Of a DNA stretch of 64,000 nt, positions 16,231 to 26,591 are shown piece by piece. This DNA comes from Flagellimonas pacifica (lineage in GTDB: Bacteria; Bacteroidota; Bacteroidia; Flavobacteriales; Flavobacteriaceae): assembly GCF_900215465.1 (NCBI RefSeq), contig NZ_OBEH01000001.1, forward strand, positions 1,240,001 to 1,304,000, given 5' to 3'. Position numbers and translations under genes: made by a program. Within the stretch, counting starts at the first letter, position 1. Each line of letters opens with the position of its first letter. The notes beneath the pieces were generated by a model, which was not told the DNA's origin, did no database searches, and saw only the letters and a program-made list of their open reading frames with translations.

Positions 16231-18468
16231 TTAGTGCAGTGAAAAATTTAACCGTTTGCTATTGGTCAGTTTTTGATGTGAAACAAAGTAACTTTTTATC
16301 TTTTTTCCATTTAATTGGATGCTTGATATTTTTCCTTGAGTACTATTTTGGGAAACATCCCTTGTTATTAAAATTGATGAATTTGAATAATAATCAGGGT
16401 TTAAATGAATAGTTACTTTATCAAAAACAGGGATGGTCAGGGCATATGTTGGATTGGCTGGACTAACGGGGTAAATGCCCATCATAGAAAAAACTGCCCA
16501 GGCACTCATTGTTCCAGTGTCATCATTTCCGGGTAGTCCATCTGGAGCGTTTTTAAAATATGTTTTTAGAAGTTCGGTAACTTTTAGCTGGGTACGCCAT
16601 TCCTCACCTTTTACATAATTGAACAGATAAGGATAGGCAATATCGGGTTCATTGGCCATGTCGAACTGTTCTTTGTCAAATACCTGTTGTAATTTATTGG
16701 CAAAAGGTTTAGAGCCACCCATTAATTTCATCAACCCCTTTGTATCATGGGATACCATGAAAGTATATTGCCATGCATTCCCTTCTATAAAACCTAGGTT
16801 TTTGACAAAGTTTGCCCCAGTTTCTGGATTGTAAGGTATCAACCAACTACCATCATCATTTTTTGGTCTCAATAGATTGAACTCCTTGTCAAATAGTTTT
16901 CGATAGGAAATTGAACGCTTTGTAAAACGTTTGTAATCTTCTTTTTTACCTAATGCCTTCGCCAATTGAGCAATGGCAAAATCGGTAATATTATATTCCT
17001 GTGTTGTGGAAACAGAACCACTGTTTGTGGTTTTGGTAGTTAAATAACCTTTATTGATATAGTCACTGATTCCTGGACGGAGTGGATTCCCATCCAATTG
17101 ATCAGCGCTTTTTAGCATGGCTTCATAAGCTTTTTCCACATTAAAATCCTGAATACCCTTCAAATAAGTATCAGCAATTATAATCCCAGCAGGATCACCG
17201 ACCATGGTTGTGGTTTCGGTTGCATTCAATTCCCATTTGGGTAACCAGCCTGACTCATCATAGATTTGCAACATGCTTTTTACCATATTTGATTGTTGCT
17301 TGGGATACACCAAACTCATTAATTGATGTAAGTTGCGATAGGTATCCCATAACGAAAAAACCGTATAACGGGTACCATCGGTTTTTAAGGTCTGTCTGGT
17401 TCGCATTTTTGGATATTCGCCATTTATATCATTCAATGTGTTGGGGTGAATAAGAGTATGGTACAGCGCGGTATAAAAAATGGTTTTATCATCTTCAGTT
17501 CCTCCTTCAACTTCAATTCTCGATAAATATTGGTTCCATTGATTTCTTGCTTCTACCAATATCTGATCAAATGTTTTGCTAGAAGTTTCTTTTTCAAGGT
17601 TTTCTCGAGCATTCTCAATACTGACATAGGATACACCTATTTTCATTTCAACCTGTGTAGGTTCTTTAAAATCATAGTGCATATAGGCTCCTATGCTGTC
17701 CCCAACCACTTCTTTGGTATAACCTTTCATCAATCGGGTTTTTCCATTGTATCCCATCCATTGGGACTCCAATCCTTCATAGGTGGTTGGTTTTTTCCAC
17801 GTGCCAAATTCTTTTGCTGGTTTTGAAAATTTAGCTACAAAGTAAACGGGGTATGCTTCTTCCGGTTTATAATAGCAAAAAGAACCCACGCTTCGTATGC
17901 CCTCAATTTCAGTTGGGGAAACCACCTTTATTTGAGCGCCTTGTTCATTGGTAAGACCCAACCCCAAGTTTAAAAGAATGTTTGCCTTGCCGGCCGGGAA
18001 AGAATATTTGCTGACCCCGGTTCTAGTTGTAGCTGTTGCCTCAACTTTAATGTTGTACTTGTCCAAAATACTGGTGTAATATCCAACTTTTGAAATTTCA
18101 TCGGAATAAGTAGAGCCATATTCTTCATGGTTGGTGACTATTTCACCAGTTGTGGGCATAGCTAAAATAACACCTAGTTCTGGACAGCCTACGCCACTTA
18201 AATTAACATGGCTAAATCCCGTTAAAAATTTGTTTTCATTTACATATGGTGTGGACCACCATCTGCTATCTTTTTCCAATGCGAGATTTTGCGACCCAGC
18301 AACATTAAAAGGAGAAACATTTGCCATACCTCTTACCGCTATTGGACCAGGGTTCGTGGTTCCAAAATTGGAAGTTCCTATAAATGGATTTACATAATCA
18401 ACAGGCTTTTTTTGTGCAGAACAGACAATCGTTATAAAAAAGAAAACCAAAAAAAGATTAAGTCTCAT
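16231..18468 (-). CDS. GH92 family alpha-mannosidase (4, divergent)
   Basis: The 745-residue secreted enzyme has a signal peptide (ends near VCSAQ) and the GH92 hallmark VDYVNPFIGTSNFGTTNPG near the N-terminus. The C-terminal catalytic-domain motif is GLPGNDDTGTMSAWAVF. GH92 enzymes are calcium-dependent, inverting exo-alpha-mannosidases. It differs from its three paralogues: the block aligning with their HGNEP or HGNQP reads MANEPDIAYPYLF, and it has a simple signal peptide rather than a lipobox. A different linkage preference is likely, but which one cannot be read from sequence. It is last among the enzyme genes before susC. Confidence 0.92.
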   Translation of the reverse strand: MRLNLFLVFFFITIVCSAQKKPVDYVNPFIGTSNFGTTNPGPIAVRGMANVSPFNVAGSQNLALEKDSRWWSTPYVNENKFLTGFSHVNLSGVGCPELGVILAMPTTGEIVTNHEEYGSTYSDEISKVGYYTSILDKYNIKVEATATTRTGVSKYSFPAGKANILLNLGLGLTNEQGAQIKVVSPTEIEGIRSVGSFCYYKPEEAYPVYFVAKFSKPAKEFGTWKKPTTYEGLESQWMGYNGKTRLMKGYTKEVVGDSIGAYMHYDFKEPTQVEMKIGVSYVSIENARENLEKETSSKTFDQILVEARNQWNQYLSRIEVEGGTEDDKTIFYTALYHTLIHPNTLNDINGEYPKMRTRQTLKTDGTRYTVFSLWDTYRNLHQLMSLVYPKQQSNMVKSMLQIYDESGWLPKWELNATETTTMVGDPAGIIIADTYLKGIQDFNVEKAYEAMLKSADQLDGNPLRPGISDYINKGYLTTKTTNSGSVSTTQEYNITDFAIAQLAKALGKKEDYKRFTKRSISYRKLFDKEFNLLRPKNDDGSWLIPYNPETGANFVKNLGFIEGNAWQYTFMVSHDTKGLMKLMGGSKPFANKLQQVFDKEQFDMANEPDIAYPYLFNYVKGEEWRTQLKVTELLKTYFKNAPDGLPGNDDTGTMSAWAVFSMMGIYPVSPANPTYALTIPVFDKVTIHLNPDYYSNSSILITRDVSQNSTQGKISSIQLNGKKIKSYFVSHQKLTNSKRLNFSLH

Positions 18469-18519
18469 AGTACAAATTATTTACATCTATTTATAAATCT
18501 TTCAAATAGAAAGTCTGTA

Positions 18520-20853
18520 TTATTTTATTACAATTTCATCTACAAAGAGCCATGTGCCTCCACCATTGGGAGCTTTTTTAAGATTGGTCGCTTTTACCTT
18601 TACATATTTTGTATTTCTCTCTTCAAAAGAAATTGCGAAATCCTTTAAAACTGGATTACCGTTTTTAACATAAGCCCTTTCAATTGTACCCACAGTTTCA
18701 AATACTTTTCCATCCATGGAAATTAATACCTCGACTTTAGTTGGGAAATAAATGCCAGGGCCTTGATTTTCCATAGTTCCCAAAGCAACTTGACTTATTG
18801 TTTTTTCTTCACCAAGTTCTACGATAGCCTCCATGTCATCATCTAGCCAAGCCAACCATTGTCCATCATGAAAGTTGGTGGTGCCTCTAACGGCGTTGGT
18901 CAATGTATATGGTCCCACACCTTGGTAGCTGTCACTATATTTTTTGATGTATTCTATTGGGTGGGCAACAGCTTTGTGGAACACTATGGTATCTTTAAAT
19001 ACTTTTCCAGATAACTTTCCATCTAGAAACAAGCCAGCTTTAATATTGGTAGTTGAATTTATCTTAATAGGGGTTGAATATTTTTTTGAGTCATCATTTA
19101 GTTCCCCTTCTCCCAATACGTATCGAATATCAGCTTTTGGAAATTCATTTTGTAAGGAAAGAGTAATAGTTTTAGTATCTAGATTAGCTTCTGTGCTTTT
19201 ACTGATGAGATAGGCACTTTGGGCATAATTTATTCCCTGAAGTTCATATCTTTTGAACAAATGCTTGACCCTATTGGAAAAATCACCCCAATCTCTAGAC
19301 TCTTTCGGGCTCCATACGGTTTCGGCCAAAGCTGCTATTCTTGGATAGATCATATACTGGGAATGTTCTGGAGTTGGAATATATTCAGACCAGAGGTTGG
19401 CTTGCCCGCCTAGTACATGGGCGGCATCTTCCTCGCTCATGCCCTCAACAACAGGATCAAATTCATATACTTTACTTAATGGAGTATAGCCTCCAATAGC
19501 CAATGGCTCATCATCTTGTGGGCCTTGGTAGTGATCAAAATAACAATGACTGCCAGGGGTCATTACAACGTCATGACCTTGAGAAGCGGCTTCAAGACCT
19601 CCTTTTACACCTCTCCAACTCATTACGGTGGCATCTGGCGCCAATCCTCCTTCAAGTATTTCATCCCAGCCTACCAATTTTTTGCCGTGTGTATTGATGA
19701 ACTTCTCCATGCGTTTTATAAAATAGCTTTGAAGTTCTTCCACATCGTGCAGTTTTTCATTTTTCATTCGTTTTTTGCAATGTGGACAGATTTTCCAATT
19801 GGTTTTGGTAGCTTCATCACCACCAATGTGAATGTATTTAGATGGGAAAATCTCCATGACCTCTATGAGTACATTCTCTAAAAATTCAAAAGTCGACTCT
19901 TTACCCGCGCAATAAATATCCGTGATAGGCCAAACACCTCCAGAAGGTACTCCAACCGGCTCAGGATTATCAAAGCACATAAGTTCAGGGTATGCCGCAA
20001 CGGCACTTGTAACGTGCGCGGGCATTTCTATTTCTGGAATTACCTCAACATTTTTTGAAGCAGCATAGGCAACAATTTCCTTTAGCTCTTCTTGGGTCAA
20101 AAAACCACCATACTTGCCTTTTTCACCTGCTTTTACCGATAACCTGCTGTTCCAGTGCAGGTCTTCCTGGTCAACACGCCATGCACCCACATCTGTAAGT
20201 TTGGGATATTTCTTTATTTCTATTCGCCATCCTTGATCATCTACTAAATGTAAATGCAGTACATTCATCTTGTGTGCTGCCAATTGATCTATAGTACTTT
20301 TTATGTATTCTTTGTCGAAGAAATGACGTGACAAATCCAACATCAACCCCCTCCATTTAAATCTAGGCTCATCATTTACAGATATGTTGGGGATTTCCCA
20401 GTTAACACCATTAACAATGGATTTACTTTCTATGGATTCTGGTAATAATTGACGAATCGTTTCCAAACCGTATAAAAAGCCTGCATTGTCTTTGGCTTTA
20501 ATGGTTATATGGTTACTGGTCACCGCTAAGGTATAAGCTTCATCAGGTAATGTGTCATCTAAGTTTAGCTGAATGTAATTTTTTGAAGGAGCGGATTCGA
20601 CAAACTCCAAATCCCAACCTGACACATTTTTAAAAGCATTTTTTATGAACTGGAACACTTCCTTTTGTGAGTCCTTCGAAACAATCAATTTTGTGTTCTC
20701 TGTGAACAAAAAACCACCAGAATTTAATTGCAGTTCTTTGGGTTTTGGAAGAATGGTAATATCATCTTCCGTGAAAACCTTTGTACTTTTCGGCTGACAT
20801 CCTACTAAGGTAATGGTCAAAATAAATACTAAAAGATGTGCTTTTTGGCTCAT
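18520..20853 (-). CDS. GH20 beta-N-acetylhexosaminidase lipoprotein with CHB_HEX_C and discoidin-like tail
   Basis: The protein of about 777 residues has a lipoprotein signal (Cys about 19, TLVGC). A GH20b domain (about 30-155) precedes the TIM barrel (about 160-510), with FKWRGLMLDLSRHF and the catalytic Asp-Glu pair at about 346-347 in HIGGDEA. It removes terminal beta-linked GlcNAc/GalNAc, here probably from complex N-glycan antennae. The C-terminus has a CHB_HEX_C-like domain (about 555-620) and a discoidin-like domain (about 635-777, AVRGTTNFHDGQWLAW ... WLFVDEIVIK). That same tail recurs in the proteins at 38788 and 39654. The frame extends 48 codons further, but the signal peptide fixes the start here. 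Confidence 0.95.
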   Translation of the reverse strand: MSQKAHLLVFILTITLVGCQPKSTKVFTEDDITILPKPKELQLNSGGFLFTENTKLIVSKDSQKEVFQFIKNAFKNVSGWDLEFVESAPSKNYIQLNLDDTLPDEAYTLAVTSNHITIKAKDNAGFLYGLETIRQLLPESIESKSIVNGVNWEIPNISVNDEPRFKWRGLMLDLSRHFFDKEYIKSTIDQLAAHKMNVLHLHLVDDQGWRIEIKKYPKLTDVGAWRVDQEDLHWNSRLSVKAGEKGKYGGFLTQEELKEIVAYAASKNVEVIPEIEMPAHVTSAVAAYPELMCFDNPEPVGVPSGGVWPITDIYCAGKESTFEFLENVLIEVMEIFPSKYIHIGGDEATKTNWKICPHCKKRMKNEKLHDVEELQSYFIKRMEKFINTHGKKLVGWDEILEGGLAPDATVMSWRGVKGGLEAASQGHDVVMTPGSHCYFDHYQGPQDDEPLAIGGYTPLSKVYEFDPVVEGMSEEDAAHVLGGQANLWSEYIPTPEHSQYMIYPRIAALAETVWSPKESRDWGDFSNRVKHLFKRYELQGINYAQSAYLISKSTEANLDTKTITLSLQNEFPKADIRYVLGEGELNDDSKKYSTPIKINSTTNIKAGLFLDGKLSGKVFKDTIVFHKAVAHPIEYIKKYSDSYQGVGPYTLTNAVRGTTNFHDGQWLAWLDDDMEAIVELGEEKTISQVALGTMENQGPGIYFPTKVEVLISMDGKVFETVGTIERAYVKNGNPVLKDFAISFEERNTKYVKVKATNLKKAPNGGGTWLFVDEIVIK

Positions 20854-20878
20854 GGTAATAATCTGGTTGGATGATCTT

Positions 20879-23215
20879 TTACTTCTGATTGGATAGAGAA
20901 TAAGGAGTTGACTCGTTGGAAATAGCCCAGTTCTTGTTGGCTTCAGGACCCATTTTAAAATTAAGCTCCCCACCATTTTGAACAGTTTCCGTGCCAATCC
21001 AAGTTTTATCGTATGATTTTCCGTTCAAACCGGCAGTTTGGATAAAAGGATTTTCCTTTCCATTGTCATTAGCAGTGATAGTAAAGGTATTCCCGTTTTG
21101 CAAATGCAATTTTACCTCATCAAACAGAGGGCTTCCAATTACGTATTGATTTGTGGCCGGAGCTACAGGATAAAAACCCAATGCACTGAACACATACCAG
21201 GCAGATGTTTGTCCGTTATCCTCATCCCCACAATAACCATCTGGAGTTGGTGTATAGAGCTTGGTCAATACCTCCCGTACTTTTGCCTGGGTTTTCCAAG
21301 GTTGCTTGGCATAGTTATAGAGATAGATCATATGTTGGATGGGTTGGTTGCCATGGGCATAATTTCCCATATTCATAATCTGCATTTCCCGGATTTCATG
21401 AATGGTGAATCCGTAGTAAGAATCATCATATTCTGGGGGCATATTGAAAACTCCATCCAGCATTCCTGTAAATTCCTTTTCTCCACCCATAAGGTCAATG
21501 AGCCCCTGAACATCATGAAAAACAGACCACGTATAGTGCAAACTGTTGCCTTCGGTAAAAGCATCACCCCATTTTAATGGATTAAATGGAGATTGAAATT
21601 CACCATCTTTATTTTTGCCACGCATTAATTTAGTGGATGGGTCGAACAACTTTTTATAGTTCAAGGATTTTTGATAGTATTTCTCAGCCAGTTCATTTTT
21701 CCCTAAAGATTTAGCCATTTGCGCAATGGTAAAATCAGCATAGGCGTATTCCAAGGTCCTAGCAGCATTTTCATGAATGTCAACATCGTAAGGAACATAT
21801 CCCAGCTCATTGTAGTAATCCAACCCTGCTCTTCCTACACTATTGACCGGTCTTCCATCGGCCACGGTCGCATTTTTTAAGATGGCATCCAAAAGCGTCT
21901 CATTATCAAAACCACTTACTCCTGTTAAATGCGCATCGGCGATTATTGGTGCAGAATTGGATCCGATCATACAATCACGGTGTCCAGGACTGGCCCATTC
22001 TGGCAACCATCCAGATTCTTTATAGGTGTTTACCAATCCTTCCATAATGTTACTGTTTAAATCAGGGTACATCATATTGAAAAAAGGAAAGACTGCTCTG
22101 AAAGTATCCCAGAATCCGTTATCGGTAAACATATATCCTGGTAAAACCTCACCATTATATGGACTGTAGTGTACTACTTGATCATTGGCATCAAACTCAT
22201 AGAATTTTCTTGGGAAGAGTAACACCCTGTACAAACAGGAATAAAAAGTACGTAAATGATCAATGTTTTGGGTGCTTATTTCAATTCTGCTTAATTCTTT
22301 TTCCCATGCTTGGGTAGCGGCATCTCTGGTTTCTTTAAAAGTTTTATTGCCAATCTCCCTGTCCAGATTTAATTGTGCCTGTTCTGGACTAATGAATGAA
22401 GAAGCTACTTTTACATGAACTTTTTCGCCTCTCTTGGTTTTAAAACCAATGATTGCCCCAACATGTTCTCCTTTGTTTTCGGTAGTGTTTTCTTTTAATT
22501 TCCAGTCGTCTCCCCAAGTATGGGTAAGCTCAAAATCTTTATCAAATTCGGCCACAAAATAATTGTGGAAATTTTCAGGAACACCTCCGCTATTGTTTCT
22601 GCAGTAGCCGATTATTTTTCGCTCTTCTGGTAAAATCTTGACCATGGAGCCTTTAAAAAATGCATCGAGCATTATAAATGCCTGGTCGGTTTCTGGAAAA
22701 GTAAATCTGAAATGTGCAGCCCTTTCGGTTGGTGTTACCTCAGCCACCACGTCATAATCTGCCAAATATACACTGTAATAATCCGGTTTTACGGTTTCTG
22801 CCTTATGCGAAAAGTGGGAAACTCGTTCGTCTTCCTTGTATTTCAGTTCTCCTGTGACCGCCATTAGGGAAAATGCAGCATAATCATTGATCCATGGACT
22901 GGGTTGGTGGGTCTGTTTAATTCCTCTAATGGTCTTTTCATCATATTTGTAAGTCCATCCATCTCCCATTTTTGAGGTCATGGGTGTCCAGAAATTCATG
23001 CCCCAAGGTGTGGCAATGGCCGGATATGTATTTCCATTGGATAAGCTGAAATCTGAATCTGTACCCATTAATGGATTCACATATTCTAATAGTTCTGTTT
23101 GATCCTGCTGGGAATTTGTAGCCATTTCTTTTTTGGTTCCTTCTCCGCATGAAGTAAAAACCATTGCTAAAAATAAAATTCCAATTGCTGGCCACTGTAT
23201 TTTTCTTGTTTTCAT
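20879..23215 (-). CDS. GH92 family alpha-mannosidase lipoprotein (3)
   Basis: The 778-residue protein has a lipoprotein signal (FTSCGEG, Cys about 23) and the GH92 N-terminal block LLEYVNPLMGTDSDF. The C-terminal domain contains GYCGDEDNGQTSAWYVFSAL, the acidic catalytic region, and a variant +1-site stretch YAHGNQPIQHMIYLYNY instead of HGNEPSHH. It should be a surface or periplasmic exo-alpha-mannosidase with a linkage preference unlike the HGNEPSHH pair. Its start codon is one base from the stop of the preceding GH92 gene, so the two are translationally coupled. Confidence 0.94.
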   Translation of the reverse strand: MKTRKIQWPAIGILFLAMVFTSCGEGTKKEMATNSQQDQTELLEYVNPLMGTDSDFSLSNGNTYPAIATPWGMNFWTPMTSKMGDGWTYKYDEKTIRGIKQTHQPSPWINDYAAFSLMAVTGELKYKEDERVSHFSHKAETVKPDYYSVYLADYDVVAEVTPTERAAHFRFTFPETDQAFIMLDAFFKGSMVKILPEERKIIGYCRNNSGGVPENFHNYFVAEFDKDFELTHTWGDDWKLKENTTENKGEHVGAIIGFKTKRGEKVHVKVASSFISPEQAQLNLDREIGNKTFKETRDAATQAWEKELSRIEISTQNIDHLRTFYSCLYRVLLFPRKFYEFDANDQVVHYSPYNGEVLPGYMFTDNGFWDTFRAVFPFFNMMYPDLNSNIMEGLVNTYKESGWLPEWASPGHRDCMIGSNSAPIIADAHLTGVSGFDNETLLDAILKNATVADGRPVNSVGRAGLDYYNELGYVPYDVDIHENAARTLEYAYADFTIAQMAKSLGKNELAEKYYQKSLNYKKLFDPSTKLMRGKNKDGEFQSPFNPLKWGDAFTEGNSLHYTWSVFHDVQGLIDLMGGEKEFTGMLDGVFNMPPEYDDSYYGFTIHEIREMQIMNMGNYAHGNQPIQHMIYLYNYAKQPWKTQAKVREVLTKLYTPTPDGYCGDEDNGQTSAWYVFSALGFYPVAPATNQYVIGSPLFDEVKLHLQNGNTFTITANDNGKENPFIQTAGLNGKSYDKTWIGTETVQNGGELNFKMGPEANKNWAISNESTPYSLSNQK

Positions 23216-23216
23216 A

Positions 23217-25475
23217 CTACTGATATATTTTGTTGACCTCAGGATTTTTCAATTGGCGTTCGTTGGCCAATTTTTCATCACCGGTCATTTTAAAGGTCAA
23301 TGTTCCGCCGTTACTGATTTCTTTGTGGGTAATATAACTCCTATCTAGTTTTTTGCCATTTAAAGATACGCTTTGCACAAAAGGATTGCCATTTAAACCT
23401 TCAGCTTTTATGGTTAGAGATTTGTTATTGCCCACCTGCACAACAGCTTCCTCAAATTGGGGAACTCCCAGATCATAAACTCCTTGTGCCGGGTTAACAG
23501 GGTAGAAGCCCAATGAGTTCAAAATGTACCAGGATGACATCTGTCCACAGTCTTCGTTACCGCAGTGTCCGTTCGGTTCATTTTTGTACTGATCTTCTAA
23601 AATAGTACTGACCAACTTCTGTGCTTTTGATGGCTGACCAACATAATTATATAAATAGGCAACATGGTGACTGGGTTCGTTACCATGTGCATATTGACCT
23701 ATCATTCCCGTACTGAACAAAGGTAGTTTGTCTTCAGGTTCTGGGTAATAACTGAACATGGAATCCAGTTTTTGTTCAAAACGTTCCTCTCCACCTGTAC
23801 TTTTAATAAGCCCTTCAACATCTTGAGGAACAAACCAGTAGTAATGCCAAGCATTACTTTCGCAGAAATATGGCGTGTATTCCTTTGGAATAAAGGGTTC
23901 AATAAAATCTCCCTGTGGGTCTTTGGGCTGTAGCCATGTTCTTTTGGAATTGTATAGGTTCTTCCAATTCTGTGATCGCTTCAAGAAGTAATTGTAATCA
24001 TCGGTTTTTCCCAAATCTTTCGCGAACATGGCAATGCACCAATCATCATAGGCATATTCCATGGTTTTGGAAACCGACCAGTTTTCATGACCGTCATCCA
24101 CGGGGATATAGCCCTTTTCTTTATAAATATCTATTTGACGTTCGTTGACCATTGCACTTTCCTTACAAGCTTTATATGCCACTTCTGCGTCAAAGTCAAA
24201 CCCTTTAAAATAAGCATCCACAATTACGGGAACGGCATGGTAACCGATCATCATATTGGTTTCACTTCCCTGCATGGACCATACTGGAAGAATACCGGTT
24301 TCGGTGTAATGCGCCAACAGAGATTTAACCATATCCGGCACTTTTTCCGATTGAATAATGGTGTAGAGTGGGTGGGCCGCCCTAAAGGTGTCCCAGAGTG
24401 AAAAGGTATCGTAACGATTAAAATTGTCTGCTTTTGCAATCGAATCTGTTCCATCCTTAAGCTTTCCGTTGGCATCATTGGCCGCTTTATATTCGCCATT
24501 GCTATCGCTATACAATGTAGGGGCCAGCATGGACTGATACATCATGGTATAGAAAATGGATTTTTTATTTCTATCAGGAGTTCTGATTGTGATTTTTTGC
24601 AGTTCTTTTTCCCAAACACCTTCCGTGTTCTTTTTTATGCTGTCGAAATCTGAATTTGCCTCGGTTTGGATGGCTTTGCTCGCAGCTTCTGAACTCACAG
24701 ATGACAGACCTGTTTTGACAATAATCTGCTCTCCTTCAATTGTACTGTAGTTCAGAATTATTTTTGAATCACTTTCATTTTGAGTCTCACCTCCAACAAT
24801 TTTATAAGAATCAAACGGTTTTGAAAACCGTATTTCGAAAAATAAACGTTGGTTTCTGGCCCAACCTGTTGACATGCGATGACCTTGTAAAGTGGAATCG
24901 TTGGCTACTTTAATGAAAGTGTCGGTAGGCTTGTCCCAATTTAAGGAATAGCCTAAATCCACATGAATATGACTGTTTTCATCCTTTGGAAATGTGTATC
25001 TGTGAATACCCACTCGGCTAGTTGCAGTCATTTCCGCCTTGATGCCATAATCCAATAAATTAACCCAGTAATAACCTGGAGAAGCTTTTTCTTGGGTATG
25101 ATCAAACTTGGAGTAGGGTTTATAATTATTGTCAGGAATGCTGTCAGAAAATCTGCTATTGGTGGGCATCACCAAAATATCGTAGAGGTCACCAGCTCCG
25201 GTGCCAGTTAAATGTGTATGTGAAAAACCTGTGATTATGGAATCTTGATAATAATATCCAGCTATACGGTCCCATCCTGGAATGCCAATATCTGGACTCA
25301 ATTGTACCATTCCAAATGGTGTAGTGGCTCCAGGATAAGTATTGCCCGGACCATCTGTGCCAATAAATGGATTGACATAGCTGGTCAGTTTTTCTTCAAA
25401 GTGTTCCTTTTTAGGTTTTTGGGAACAACCTACAAGTAAAAATACAAGTGCTATGCAAACATAATCCGGTTTCAT
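23217..25475 (-). CDS. GH92 family alpha-mannosidase lipoprotein (2)
   Basis: The 752-residue protein has a lipobox (LLVGCSQ, Cys about 17), the GH92 opening SYVNPFIGTDGPGNTYPGA, TPFGMVQLSPD, the central SLWDTFRAAHPLYT and the C-terminal GHCGNEDCGQMSSWYI. It also carries YAHGNEPSHHVAYLYNY, a stretch shared with the GH92 at 29492. In characterised GH92 enzymes the C-terminal domain supplies the catalytic acids and the substrate-binding +1 residues. I infer an alpha-1,2-type mannosidase from the shared motif, without proof. It lies between the CBM9-like gene and the next GH92. Confidence 0.95.
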   Translation of the reverse strand: MKPDYVCIALVFLLVGCSQKPKKEHFEEKLTSYVNPFIGTDGPGNTYPGATTPFGMVQLSPDIGIPGWDRIAGYYYQDSIITGFSHTHLTGTGAGDLYDILVMPTNSRFSDSIPDNNYKPYSKFDHTQEKASPGYYWVNLLDYGIKAEMTATSRVGIHRYTFPKDENSHIHVDLGYSLNWDKPTDTFIKVANDSTLQGHRMSTGWARNQRLFFEIRFSKPFDSYKIVGGETQNESDSKIILNYSTIEGEQIIVKTGLSSVSSEAASKAIQTEANSDFDSIKKNTEGVWEKELQKITIRTPDRNKKSIFYTMMYQSMLAPTLYSDSNGEYKAANDANGKLKDGTDSIAKADNFNRYDTFSLWDTFRAAHPLYTIIQSEKVPDMVKSLLAHYTETGILPVWSMQGSETNMMIGYHAVPVIVDAYFKGFDFDAEVAYKACKESAMVNERQIDIYKEKGYIPVDDGHENWSVSKTMEYAYDDWCIAMFAKDLGKTDDYNYFLKRSQNWKNLYNSKRTWLQPKDPQGDFIEPFIPKEYTPYFCESNAWHYYWFVPQDVEGLIKSTGGEERFEQKLDSMFSYYPEPEDKLPLFSTGMIGQYAHGNEPSHHVAYLYNYVGQPSKAQKLVSTILEDQYKNEPNGHCGNEDCGQMSSWYILNSLGFYPVNPAQGVYDLGVPQFEEAVVQVGNNKSLTIKAEGLNGNPFVQSVSLNGKKLDRSYITHKEISNGGTLTFKMTGDEKLANERQLKNPEVNKIYQ

Positions 25476-25492
25476 TGGCTCATGGCTTCTGA

Positions 25493-26581
25493 TTATTTTT
25501 TATGAACTTCGAATTTTCCGTTTTTATCTATTGTCAATATTTCATTTGTAAACGGACTTTTTGTCCAAATGGTAAAACCTTTGAAGTGTTTTTCCAGAAA
25601 GGGGGTCACCTTTTTGTTGAAAAGTTGTGTTGACGGTCCATACACCTGTCCATCTGCATTTTTCCAAGCTATTTTTTGTTGGTTTTTGGAAATCAAATCC
25701 CGGTATAGTTCATACAGATACCATTTGATATGTTCATCCTTTGGAATTTCAAACTGGTATGATGAGCTGCCTGCTTCATTTTCTGAGAAATAAACATAGC
25801 CCCATCTTTCTGGTTCGTGCATATTGATGACATACTGAGGAGACCATACCCAGTTATATTCATGAAGAAATTCACCTGTTTTTTTGTCTTTTTTTCTTGA
25901 GTACTTTCCATTGGTGATGTCAAAATCCCAGTTAACCCTTGAAAAACCTACTCTCCAAAACTTGTTTTTTGGTACATTGTTTTCATAGTACCCTGTGCGC
26001 AAATCCCTAAATGGAATGGCTATTTCTATGGTCCATCCTTGATCAACATCTGAAGGATCATTGAGAGTGCCTTGTACGGATACGGCTGATTGTAGTCCCA
26101 ATGCTTCCCAACCATTCAATGTTTGGTTGCCTGTGCGGTATGGAGCAGTCAAAAATTGATCCCAAACGGTATTTAGAACATTCCATTCCAATTCATAATA
26201 TCCATGTACATCAGCTTCAGGGTCAAGAAAAATTTCAAAATCATTGTTATGGAAGATTACCGCATCATGTTCGGTAATATCTCCCCACACATGTGGCTCT
26301 TCCATTTGTGCAAAAAAGTAGACATTGGTATCATCCCATAACATTTTCATTCGGGTATCGTAGGTGGGCTTTTTGACCCCTTCAATATCTATAAATAAAT
26401 CTGACCATGGAGCTTTTTGCCACGAGGTTTCGTTTGCTTTTCCATCAATGGTTATTTCGCTATTTGTTTTGTATGCTACATAGCTTCTTGGTGTTTCTTG
26501 GGCGTAAATCAAAATGCATCCTATGAATAAGAAGAACGAGATGAAGTTGATTAGTTTTTTTTGTTTTTCCATTGTGTTCAT
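25493..26581 (-). CDS. Carbohydrate-binding family 9-like protein
   Basis: The 362-residue secreted protein has a signal peptide (ends near ILIYAQ) and a CBM9/DOMON-like beta-sandwich with typical landmarks: ITIDGKANETSWQKAPWSD, MKMLWDDTNVYFFAQMEEPHVWG, NNDFEIFLDPEADVHGYYELE. The last 70 residues form a separate helical extension. Members bind sugar ends or act as unassigned PUL accessories. A later ATG at 26572 is possible (MEKQKKL). It lies 10 bases after the GH130 gene and 17 before the next GH92, so it is clearly part of the operon. It likely helps capture mannan-type ends at the surface. Confidence 0.88.
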   Translation of the reverse strand: MNTMEKQKKLINFISFFLFIGCILIYAQETPRSYVAYKTNSEITIDGKANETSWQKAPWSDLFIDIEGVKKPTYDTRMKMLWDDTNVYFFAQMEEPHVWGDITEHDAVIFHNNDFEIFLDPEADVHGYYELEWNVLNTVWDQFLTAPYRTGNQTLNGWEALGLQSAVSVQGTLNDPSDVDQGWTIEIAIPFRDLRTGYYENNVPKNKFWRVGFSRVNWDFDITNGKYSRKKDKKTGEFLHEYNWVWSPQYVINMHEPERWGYVYFSENEAGSSSYQFEIPKDEHIKWYLYELYRDLISKNQQKIAWKNADGQVYGPSTQLFNKKVTPFLEKHFKGFTIWTKSPFTNEILTIDKNGKFEVHKK

Positions 26582-26591
26582 TACTTCCCGC